18,476 nt of DNA from Burkholderiaceae bacterium (lineage in GTDB: Bacteria > Pseudomonadota > Gammaproteobacteria > Burkholderiales > Burkholderiaceae_C). Every line of letters starts with the position of its first letter. Within the stretch, counting starts at the first letter, position 1. Positions 11,971 through 18,321 of this stretch are shown here, piece after piece. A model generated the notes under the pieces. It searched no databases and was not told the origin of the DNA. It saw only the letters and a list, made by a program, of their open reading frames with translations. Location of the stretch: positions 1 through 18,476 of the forward strand of contig JALOSD010000106.1 of assembly GCA_025458585.1 (NCBI GenBank), in the 5' to 3' direction. Position numbers and translations under genes: made by a program.

Positions 11971-12903
11971 ATGGACCTGAACTTCACGCCGGACGAAGAG
12001 GCCTTTCGCCACGAGGTCCGGCAGTGGGTGGCCGAGAACCTGCCGCCCGACATCAGCCACAAGGTGCACCACGCGCTGCGCCTGAGCCGCGACGACATGC
12101 AGCGCTGGGCGAAGATCCTCGGCAAGAAGGGCTGGCTCGGCTGGGGCTGGCCGAAGCAGTTCGGCGGCCCGGGCTGGAACGCCGTGCAGCGCCACCTGTT
12201 CGAGGAAGAATGCGCGCTCGCCGGCGCGCCACGCGTGGTGCCGTTCGGGCCGGTGATGGTAGCCCCGGTGATCATGGCCTTCGGCACGCCCGAGCAGCAG
12301 AAGCGCTTCCTGCCCGGCATCGCCAGCGGCGAGGTCTGGTGGAGCCAGGGCTACAGCGAGCCGGGCTCGGGCTCGGACCTGGCGAGCCTGAAGACGCGCG
12401 CCGAGCGCGTGGGAGGCAAGTACATCGTCAACGGCCAGAAGACGTGGACCACGCTCGGGCAATACGGCGAGTGGATCTTCTGCCTCGTGCGCACGAGCAC
12501 CGAGGGCAAGCCGCAGACCGGCATCAGCTTCCTGCTGATCGACATGAAGAGCCCCGGCATCACGGTCAAGCCGATCGTGCTGCTCGACGGCGAGCCCGAG
12601 GTCAACGAGGTGTTCTTCGACAACGTCGAGGTGCCGGCGGAGAACCTGATCGGCGAGGAGAACAAGGGCTGGACCTACGCCAAGCACCTGCTCGCGCACG
12701 AGCGCACCAACATCGCCGACGTCAACCGCGCCAAGCGCGAGCTCGAGCGCCTGATGGACGCCGGCTGGCAGGGCGACCACGTCGGCGCGGCCCACTGCGC
12801 GCCGCTGGCGGCGATGTACTTCAACTACCGCAAGACGACGATCTACGGCGGCAGCAACGAAGTGCAGCGCAACATCGTCGCGCAGACGGTGCTCGGCAGC
12901 TGA
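11971..12903 (+). CDS. Acyl-CoA dehydrogenase, pimeloyl-CoA dehydrogenase large-subunit type, with internal in-frame deletion
   Basis: Flavoprotein expected to introduce the alpha-beta double bond in an acyl-CoA, probably as a heteromer with the next gene product. The N-terminal helical domain (MDLNFTPDEEAFRHEVRQWV), the middle beta domain (GYSEPGSGSDLASLKTRA from residue 127, WTTLGQYGEWIF) and the C-terminal signature KTTIYGGSNEVQRNIVAQ are clear. The protein is only 310 residues, whereas relatives are about 390-400. The gap is visible: after NRAKRELERL (residue 261, base 12753) the sequence jumps to MDAGWQGDHVGAAHCAPLA, omitting about 80-85 residues that form most of the C-terminal four-helix bundle and much of the FAD and dimer contacts. 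The frame is kept. As written the enzyme is probably not functional. A GGAG ribosome site lies 8 nt before the ATG. Confidence 0.9.
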   Translation: MDLNFTPDEEAFRHEVRQWVAENLPPDISHKVHHALRLSRDDMQRWAKILGKKGWLGWGWPKQFGGPGWNAVQRHLFEEECALAGAPRVVPFGPVMVAPVIMAFGTPEQQKRFLPGIASGEVWWSQGYSEPGSGSDLASLKTRAERVGGKYIVNGQKTWTTLGQYGEWIFCLVRTSTEGKPQTGISFLLIDMKSPGITVKPIVLLDGEPEVNEVFFDNVEVPAENLIGEENKGWTYAKHLLAHERTNIADVNRAKRELERLMDAGWQGDHVGAAHCAPLAAMYFNYRKTTIYGGSNEVQRNIVAQTVLGS

Positions 12904-12909
12904 AGAGCA

Positions 12910-12977
12910 TGAGCCCCCAAGCTCACATCCGTTCGCTACCCCCTGAGGGGGCGCAGGCCTCTTTTTGGGCGGCCCTG
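12910..12977 (+). repeat. Intergenic repeat with palindromic core, Burkholderiales type
   Basis: The gap between the two dehydrogenase genes contains AGCCCCCAAGCTCA, GTTCGCTA, the palindrome CCCCCTGAGGGGG and GCGCAGGCCTC ending in GGGCGGCC. I recognise this arrangement as a dispersed intergenic element common in Comamonadaceae and relatives. It can form a small hairpin at 12939-12951 inside the transcript, which could tune expression or stability of the downstream gene. Only one copy is in the window, so repeat status rests on recall. Confidence 0.6.
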
Positions 12978-12990
12978 CAGGAGACCTGAC

Positions 12991-14106
12991 ATGGACTTCG
13001 AATTCACCGACGACCAGAACTCGCTGCGCGATGCCGTCGCGCGCTGGGTCGAGAAGGGTTTCTCGTTCGAGCGCCGCCACGGGCTGGCGAAGGCCGGCGG
13101 GGCGACACGTGCCGTCTACGCCGAGCTGGCGGAACTTGGGCTGACCGGCCTGGCAGTGCCCGACAGCCACGGCGGCATGGGCTTCGGCCCGGTCGAGGCG
13201 ATGGTCGTGATGGAGGAACTCGGCCGCGGGCTCGTCAACGCGCCGTACGCGCAGGGCGCGCTGATGGCCCCGGCGCTGCTCGCCCACGCCGACCAGGCGA
13301 CGCGCGACGCGTGGCTGCCGAAGATCGCTGACGGCTCGGCGCTCGTCGTGCTCGCGCTGCAGGAGCGCAGCGCGCGCTACCGCATCGACCAGGTCGGCAC
13401 CTGCGCCGGCGACACGGCGTCGGGCTGGGTGCTGTCGGGTGCGAAGAGCGTCGTGCCCGCGGGCGACGAGGCCGACGCCTTCGTCGTGCCGGCGCACAGC
13501 GGCAGCGGCATCCACCTGTTCCTGGTGCCGAAGGACGCGCCGGGCGCCACCGTGCGCGGCTACCCGACGCAGGACGGCGCGCGCGCCGCCGAGCTGACGC
13601 TGCACGAGACGCCGGCGACGATGATCGCCCGCGACGGCTTCGCGATGCTCGAGCACGCGGTCGACATCGGCATCGCGGCCGTGTGCGCCGAAGCGGTCGG
13701 CCTGATGGACCGGCTGGTGGCGATCACGGTCGACTACATGAACACGCGCAAGCAGTTCGGCGTGCCGATCGCGAGCTTCCAGGCGCTGCGCCATCGCATC
13801 GCCGACGTCAAGATGCAGCTCGAGCTCGGCCGCTCGATGAGCTACTACGCCACGCTCAAGCTCGGCGAGGAACCGGCGGCGCGGCGGCGTGCGCTGTCGC
13901 AGGCCAAGGTGCAGCTGGGCCACAGCATGCGCTTCGTCGGCCAGCAGTGCATCCAGTTGCACGGCGGCATCGGCGTGACCGACGAGTACGTCGCGAGCCA
14001 CTACTTCAAGCGGCTGACGATGCTCGAGATGACGTTCGGCGACACGCTGCACCACCTCGGCGAGGTCAGCGCGCGCATGCAGGACACCGCCGGCGTGTTC
14101 GCCTGA
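12991..14106 (+). CDS. Acyl-CoA dehydrogenase, pimeloyl-CoA dehydrogenase small-subunit type
   Basis: A 371-residue acyl-CoA dehydrogenase of the kind annotated as the small subunit of pimeloyl-CoA dehydrogenase, normally paired with a large subunit like the preceding gene. The N-terminus MDFEFTDDQNSLRDAV and PDSHGGMGFGPVEAMVVMEELGRG form the helical domain; the middle domain has VLSGAKSVVPAGDEADAFVVPA; the C-terminal bundle has TRKQFGVPIASFQALRHRIADVKMQLE and QLHGGIGVTDEYVASHYFKRL, the region that shapes the active site. Length is normal and no gap is seen, unlike its partner. GGAGACCTGAC before the ATG gives a ribosome site. The substrate could be a dicarboxylyl-CoA or another acyl-CoA; the sequence does not decide it. 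Confidence 0.92.
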   Translation: MDFEFTDDQNSLRDAVARWVEKGFSFERRHGLAKAGGATRAVYAELAELGLTGLAVPDSHGGMGFGPVEAMVVMEELGRGLVNAPYAQGALMAPALLAHADQATRDAWLPKIADGSALVVLALQERSARYRIDQVGTCAGDTASGWVLSGAKSVVPAGDEADAFVVPAHSGSGIHLFLVPKDAPGATVRGYPTQDGARAAELTLHETPATMIARDGFAMLEHAVDIGIAAVCAEAVGLMDRLVAITVDYMNTRKQFGVPIASFQALRHRIADVKMQLELGRSMSYYATLKLGEEPAARRRALSQAKVQLGHSMRFVGQQCIQLHGGIGVTDEYVASHYFKRLTMLEMTFGDTLHHLGEVSARMQDTAGVFA

Positions 14107-14112
14107 CCCCCG

Positions 14113-14133
14113 GGCGCGCCCTAGGCGCGCGCC
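14113..14133 (+). terminator. GC hairpin after the dehydrogenase pair, possible terminator
   Basis: GGCGCGC and GCGCGCC pair as a 7-bp stem around a 7-nt loop, 7 nt after the stop codon. There is no T-run, so it may only be a transcript-end or pausing structure. The rest of the 91-bp gap to the next gene is GC-rich with a weak CAGAAT hexamer at 14147-14152. Confidence 0.3.
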
Positions 14134-14197
14134 GGCTCGTGCGACGCAGAATCGCGGCCAGGCCGGCGCGCCCGCCCGCGCGCCGGCCCGCCGCCCG

Positions 14198-15352
14198 ATG
14201 CCGCCCACCGAACCCCAGCGCGAACGCGTCCCGATCGACGAGCTGCGCGACCTGATCCGCCTCGGCGAGGCGCTGCCGTTTCGCCTGCTCGACGCCGACG
14301 AGCGGCTGCTGCTCGGCGAAGGCCAGGTCGTGGCCACCGAGCGCCAGTTCGAGCAGCTGCACGAGCGCGGCGCCTGGGCCGAGCGCGACCGCGTCGAGGC
14401 AGCGCGCGCGGCCGCGACGGGCGACGCTCCGGCGCGATCGCCGACGCTGTTCGACAAGTGGGAAGCGCTCGTCTGGGACCTCGACGCGACGCTGCAGCGC
14501 ATCGTGCAGGGCTGCGCCGCAGCGCGCGACGTCGAGCAGCTCGCCGCGCGCGCGCTGCACCTGCTCGACCGCGACCCCGACGCCGCGATCTTCCTCGCCG
14601 TGCGGCAGGACGACCGCCGGTTCTCGCTCTACGCGCTGACGCACTCGCTGCACACGGCGACGTTCGCCGCGCTCGCGGCGCGCCAGCTCGGCTTCGACGG
14701 CGAGCGGGTGCAGCGGCTGGCCTGCGCGGCGCTGTCGATGAACGCCGCCATCGTGCGCCTGCAAGGCCAGCTCGCCGAGCAGCGCGACGCGCCGACGCTG
14801 CGCCAGCGCGAGGCGATCGAGCGTCACCCGCTCGACGCCGTGCAGCTGCTGCGCGCGATCGGCGTCGACGACGCGCGCTGGCTCGGCACCGTCGAGCAGC
14901 ACCACGAGCAGCCCGGCGGCGGGGGCTACCCGCGCGGGCTGGCGGCGCCGGTGGAAGACGCGCAGCTCGTGCGGCTCGCCGACATGCTCGTCGCGAAGAT
15001 CACGCCGCGCGCCCACCGCCCGGCGCTCGAGCCGCGCATGGCGACGCGCGACGTCTACCTCGCCGACCCCGACAAGCGCCTCGCGACGGCGCTCGTGCGC
15101 GTGCTCGGCGTGCATCCGCCGGGCAGCATCGTGCAGCTCAGGAGCGGCGAGGTCGGCGTCGTCGTGCGCCGCGCGGCGGGTGGCCGCGGTCCCTTCGTGC
15201 AGCTGCTCGGCGGCGTGGCGGCGCCATCGGCGCTCGATCGCGTCGTCGACACCGCCGAGCCGGCGCGCGCGATCGCGCACGAGGCGCCGATGCCCGCCGG
15301 CATCGCGCGCATCTACCCCGAGCAGGTCTACGGTATCGTTGTCGATCCCTGA
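14198..15352 (+). CDS. HD-GYP-like domain protein with degenerate metal site
   Basis: A 384-residue cytosolic protein; no transmembrane segment is evident. Residues from about 145 to 275 align with the HD-GYP fold that degrades cyclic di-GMP: the helix with HSLHTATFAALAARQLG (149-165), the position where the HD pair should sit (AALSMNAAIVRLQG, 177-190), then QHHEQPGGGGYPRGL (234-248), equivalent to HHExxxGxGYP. The HD dyad is replaced by Met-Asn, so two metal ligands are gone although the GYP loop is kept; a phosphodiesterase is unlikely, while ligand binding or a structural role is possible. About 140 N-terminal residues have no recognised domain. The ATG at 14198 has no clear ribosome site. 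The P1 peptidase gene follows after 23 bp, so the two are likely co-transcribed. Confidence 0.8.
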   Translation: MPPTEPQRERVPIDELRDLIRLGEALPFRLLDADERLLLGEGQVVATERQFEQLHERGAWAERDRVEAARAAATGDAPARSPTLFDKWEALVWDLDATLQRIVQGCAAARDVEQLAARALHLLDRDPDAAIFLAVRQDDRRFSLYALTHSLHTATFAALAARQLGFDGERVQRLACAALSMNAAIVRLQGQLAEQRDAPTLRQREAIERHPLDAVQLLRAIGVDDARWLGTVEQHHEQPGGGGYPRGLAAPVEDAQLVRLADMLVAKITPRAHRPALEPRMATRDVYLADPDKRLATALVRVLGVHPPGSIVQLRSGEVGVVVRRAAGGRGPFVQLLGGVAAPSALDRVVDTAEPARAIAHEAPMPAGIARIYPEQVYGIVVDP

Positions 15353-15375
15353 CGCCTGCTGCCGAGCGTTTCGCG

Positions 15376-16368
15376 ATGTCCCGCGCCCCCCACCGCCTCG
15401 ATGCGATCACCGACGTCGCCGGCCTGAAGGTCGGCCACTTCACGCACCCCCAGCGGCCCACCGGCTGCAGCGTCGTGCTGTGCGAGGGCGGCGCCACCTG
15501 CGGCGTCGACGTGCGCGGCGGTGCCCCGGGCACGCGCGAGACCGACCTGCTGCGCCCCGACAACCTCGTCGACCACGTGCACGCCGTACTCCTGACCGGC
15601 GGCAGCGCGTTCGGCCTCGACGCCGCCGGCGGCGTGATGCGCTGGCTCGAGGAGCATGGGCACGGTTATCCGGTCGGCCCGGTGCGCGTGCCGATCGTGC
15701 CCGCTGCGGTGCTGTTCGACCTCTGGCTCGGCGACACGCGCATCCGCCCCGACGCGCAGGCTGGCTACGCCGCTTGCCAGGCCGCCGCGAGCAGCGCCCC
15801 GTCGCAGGGCAACGTCGGCGCCGGCGCCGGCGCGACGGTCGGCAAGCTGTGGGGGCTCGCGCGGGCGATGAAGGGCGGCATCGGCACCGCGTCGGCGAGC
15901 GCCGGCGGCTTCACGGTCGGCGCGCTCGTCGCCGTCAACGCGATCGGCGACGTCGTCGACCCCGAGACCGGCGAGCCGGTGGCCGGCGCGCGCACCGGCG
16001 ACGGCCGCCACCTGCTGCGCAGCGCGCACGCGCTGATGCGCGGCGAGCCGCCCGAAGGTTCGCGCCCCGGCGTGGCGACGACGATCGGCGTGATCGCGAC
16101 CGACGCGACGCTGACGAAGGCGCAGGCGAACAAGCTCGCGACGATGGCGCACGACGGCCTCGCGCGTTCGATCCAGCCCGCGCACACGATGACCGACGGC
16201 GACACGCTGTTCGCGCTCGCCACCGGCGCCGTCGCCGCGCCGGCGCCGATGACGCTGCTCGGCACGCTCGCCGCGGCGGTGACGGCGCAGGCCGTGCTCG
16301 CCGCCGTGCACCACGCCACCGGACTGCCGGGGCTGCCGGCAGCGCGCGACCTCGGCGGGCCGGTGTAG
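15376..16368 (+). CDS. P1-family peptidase (DmpA/endo-type 6-aminohexanoate hydrolase-like)
   Basis: A 330-residue member of peptidase family S58/P1 (N-terminal nucleophile aminopeptidases such as DmpA and BapA), which mature by self-cleavage to expose a Ser or Thr. Visible family pieces: ITDVAGLKVGHFT at the N-terminus, GVDVRGGAPGTRETDLL, LTGGSAFGLDAAGGVMRWLEE (near 74-94), GNVGAGAGATVGKLWG, GGIGTAS and VGALVAVNAIGDVVDP. Near residue 236, PGVATTIGVIATDATLTKAQ is where the self-cleavage site is expected, with Thr as likely nucleophile. HTMTDGDTLFALATGA follows. No signal peptide, so cytosolic. Natural substrate unknown; the family includes D-amino-acid, beta-peptide and oligoamide hydrolases. 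Length is normal. Confidence 0.88.
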   Translation: MSRAPHRLDAITDVAGLKVGHFTHPQRPTGCSVVLCEGGATCGVDVRGGAPGTRETDLLRPDNLVDHVHAVLLTGGSAFGLDAAGGVMRWLEEHGHGYPVGPVRVPIVPAAVLFDLWLGDTRIRPDAQAGYAACQAAASSAPSQGNVGAGAGATVGKLWGLARAMKGGIGTASASAGGFTVGALVAVNAIGDVVDPETGEPVAGARTGDGRHLLRSAHALMRGEPPEGSRPGVATTIGVIATDATLTKAQANKLATMAHDGLARSIQPAHTMTDGDTLFALATGAVAAPAPMTLLGTLAAAVTAQAVLAAVHHATGLPGLPAARDLGGPV

Positions 16369-16402
16369 CGGCCTGCGTCGCGGCGCCACGCCGCGCGCAA
16401 CG

Positions 16403-16423
16403 CGCCGGGGTCGAGCCCCGGCG
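16403..16423 (+). terminator. GC hairpin downstream of the P1 peptidase gene
   Basis: CGCCGGGG and CCCCGGCG form an 8-bp perfect stem around a TCGAG loop, 34 nt after the stop codon, followed by ACCGCTTTG rather than a clean T-run. Similar GTCGCCGGGGnTCGA hairpins recur between genes in Burkholderiales, so this may be a dispersed element as well as a terminator. Sequence 16424-16548 shows no gene. Confidence 0.4.
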
Positions 16424-16548
16424 ACCGCTTTGTCGTTCGGACCAACTGCACCTGCTCGGCATTGGCGGACCGGCAGCCGCAGCCGTAGGCGGCCCTTCCC
16501 CCGCGCCCAGACGCTCATGTCATGGCCCGCGCACCCGCGGAAGATCAC

Positions 16549-16602
16549 TTGGCCAAAGACGACGAGCGGGTTAGTGTTGCTTCGTATTACTTGAGGCACG
16601 CC
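16549..16602 (+). promoter_or_regulatory. Probable promoter/operator region of vapBC
   Basis: A clearly less GC-rich patch directly before vapB, with TTGGCC at 16549-16554 and TAGTGT at 16572-16577 spaced 17 bp as possible -35 and -10 elements, and a second weak candidate TATTAC at 16585-16590. GAGG at 16593-16596 is the ribosome site for the ATG at 16603. VapB-type antitoxins usually bind such regions to repress their own operon; I could not identify a clean palindrome. Confidence 0.4.
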
Positions 16603-16836
16603 ATGGATGCCACGTCGGTCACGAGCAAAGGTCAGGTCACGATCCCGAAGGCACTGCGGCAGCGGCTGGGTATCCGGCAAGGCAGCAGGATCGAGTTCTC
16701 GCTGCAGGGGGACGCCGTGGTCATGCGCGTGCGCAGCTCGCCGGCCGTCGAAACGGCCGGCGGCTTCGGCCTGCTCAAGTCGCGGCGTGCGGCGGTGCCC
16801 GCCGATCTGGACCCCGCCGCGCTGGTCAAGCGATGA
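16603..16836 (+). CDS. vapB: AbrB/SpoVT-type antitoxin (VapB)
   Basis: A 77-residue DNA-binding antitoxin. The N-terminal swapped-hairpin AbrB fold is shown by SVTSKGQVTIPKALRQRLGI followed by GSRIEFSLQGDAVVM. The C-terminal 30 residues (GGFGLLKSRRAAVPADLDPAALVKR) match the flexible tail that normally wraps and blocks the toxin. The ATG at 16603 is chosen for its GAGG ribosome site and the usual MDATSVTSKGQ start; an in-frame ATG at 16522 would add non-conserved residues. Overlaps vapC by 4 bp (ATGA), the normal arrangement for co-translation of antitoxin and toxin. Confidence 0.9.
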   Translation: MDATSVTSKGQVTIPKALRQRLGIRQGSRIEFSLQGDAVVMRVRSSPAVETAGGFGLLKSRRAAVPADLDPAALVKR

Positions 16837-17249
16837 TCGGCCTGGACACGAATGTCCTGGCCCGCTATTGCGTCGACGACGCGGGCGATGCCGAGGCCCA
16901 GCGGCAGCGCTTGGCCGCCCGACGCCTGATCGAGTCGGGTCAGGCGCTGATGGTCGGCAAGACCGTCGTTCTCGAGCTGGAATGGGTGATGCGCGGCTAC
17001 TACGGCTTTTCGCAGCACGAGGTGGCCACCTTGATGCGGCACCTTCTCGGGCTGCGACACGTCACCGTCGAGGATCGCGAGGCGGTCGAGCGGGCTCTCT
17101 CCAGTTGCGAGGCCGGGCTGGACTTCGCCGACGCGCCGCACCACGCCAGCTACGGGGCCTGCGCGAGCATCGCGACGTTCGACGACCGGAAGTTCGCCCG
17201 GCGAGCCAGCAAGCTCGGGATGACACCGGCCGTAAAGGTCTTGTCGTAG
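16833..17249 (+). CDS. vapC: PIN-domain ribonuclease toxin (VapC)
   Basis: A 138-residue PIN-domain protein, expected to cleave RNA (tRNA or rRNA in characterised VapCs) when VapB is degraded. The acidic metal-site residues are visible: D5 in GLDTNVLARY, E48/E50 in VVLELEWVMRGYY, D97 and D100 in GLDFADAPHHA, and D117/D118 in ATFDDRKFARRA. All four catalytic positions are kept, so it should be active. It follows vapB with a 4-bp overlap and ends 46 bp before the convergent DUF2505 gene. A loose inverted repeat (17253-17260 with 17280-17287, 19-nt loop) lies between them. Codon use looks slightly less GC-extreme than the neighbours, in line with a mobile module. Confidence 0.92.
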   Translation: MIGLDTNVLARYCVDDAGDAEAQRQRLAARRLIESGQALMVGKTVVLELEWVMRGYYGFSQHEVATLMRHLLGLRHVTVEDREAVERALSSCEAGLDFADAPHHASYGACASIATFDDRKFARRASKLGMTPAVKVLS

Positions 17250-17295
17250 GCCGGCGCGGCGATCTCGCATCGCACTCGGGCCGCGCCGCCCGCGC

Positions 17296-17832
17296 TCACG
17301 GGTCGAGGTGCGCCGCGCGGCCGCCCGCCTGCGCGGCGAGGTAGCGCAGCGTGAAGGCGTGATCCGCGTCGAGCGCGGCGCGCAGCTGCTGCGCGAACAG
17401 GCGCTCGATGCGCGGGCCGAGCAGCGGCAGCGGCGAGTGCACGCGCCAGCGCACCGTCATCACCGCGTGCTCCGGCGCGACCTCGTCGAGGATGGCGGCG
17501 CCGTCGGCGCGCACCGGCTGGCCGACGGGCGCGATCTCCAGCGTCGCGACGATGCGCGAAGGCGTCACGCGCCGCCACGCCGAGCGATGGCGCAGCGTCT
17601 GCTGCGCCGCGAGCGCCGGCCGGCTCCAGCGCGGCCACGCCCGACGGTCGACGAGCACCTGGCGCTCGAGCTCGACCTCGATCGCCTCCACCGAGACGTC
17701 GAAGCGCAGGATCCGCACCGCGCGCGACCCGAGGGCGAGGTATTTCTGTCGCGCATACGCGGGGTCGCCGAAGGTGGCCCACAGGGGGTCGAGACCGGCC
17801 GGGAGGTCGTCGCGGCGGGTGAACTCGTGCAC
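17296..17832 (-). CDS. DUF2505 family protein (SRPBCC/START-like fold)
   Basis: About 178 residues resembling DUF2505, a family of small proteins predicted to have the helix-grip fold that binds hydrophobic ligands. Typical order is seen: HEFTRRDDLPAGLDPLWATFGDPAYARQKYLALGSRAV, then strands with EIELERQV-like alternation (EAIEVELERQVLVD), VATLEIAPVGQPVRADGAA, and the C-terminal long helix LLGPRIERLFAQQLRAALDADHAFTLRYL. The GTG at 17832 (MHEFTRR) matches the usual family start; the frame stays open upstream to 18000 but that part is low-complexity. No SD is obvious. Function unknown; a role in lipid or cofactor handling would be a guess. Confidence 0.75.
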   Translation of the reverse strand: MHEFTRRDDLPAGLDPLWATFGDPAYARQKYLALGSRAVRILRFDVSVEAIEVELERQVLVDRRAWPRWSRPALAAQQTLRHRSAWRRVTPSRIVATLEIAPVGQPVRADGAAILDEVAPEHAVMTVRWRVHSPLPLLGPRIERLFAQQLRAALDADHAFTLRYLAAQAGGRAAHLDP

Positions 17833-18321
17833 GGCAGGCGACCGACCGGGGCGGGAAGCGACGTCAGCGCGTCGGCCGGGCGCCACCGTGGCGCGCGATG
17901 GCGGTGACGCGCCCACTTCCACGGCGGCCCGCCAGAGCCGCGACCCGCCGTGGCCACGTCGGCGGCTTCTGGTCGCTTTCGGCGATCCGCGAGACCTCAA
18001 CGCGCGCGTCGCAGCGCCCGCGCAGCGGCAGCCTTGCGGACGCGTCGGCGACCAGGCGCGCGGCGCGGCGGCAGCCGCTGCCGGTGTTCACCCGGGTCGC
18101 CGCAACGCTCGCGCGCGGGGTACCCGCGCCAACGCCAAACACACCGCACATCACTGCTCGTCGTCCCGTCACCGGCATCACCGCCGGCCCGCCCGACCAC
18201 GCCGCGAACACCTGCCGTGCGACCACGCGCAGCGCTCGACGATCTCGTGGATGCCGCGTCAGCTTGGCTCAGCTCGGGCATGGCGCCAGCCGGGCGACGG
18301 GAAGTCCGTCGGATATCAGCT
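17833..18321. other. 489-bp stretch with no recognisable gene
   Basis: Several short frames are open on both strands, the longest a 120-codon minus frame at 17864-18226, but they are rich in Arg, Ala and Pro with no family motif or ribosome site. Base composition from about 18090 to 18260 is patchier than coding DNA nearby. I see no tRNA, repeat array or clear promoter. It may be plain intergenic sequence or the decayed remains of a gene. Confidence 0.5.

Noticed and set aside
10495..14502. A 1335-codon minus-strand frame spanning the EgtB-like and dehydrogenase genes
   Set aside because: It runs out of frame through one clearly coding gene and antisense to two others; the product has no recognisable domain.
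16401..16425. tRNA 3' end (T-arm-like GGGGTCGAGCCCC)
   Set aside because: The T-loop consensus TTCnAnT is not met, and there is no acceptor, D-arm or anticodon arm at the right distance.
17864..18226. A 120-codon minus-strand frame as a hypothetical gene
   Set aside because: No ribosome site, no motif, biased Arg/Ala composition; support is not better than chance.
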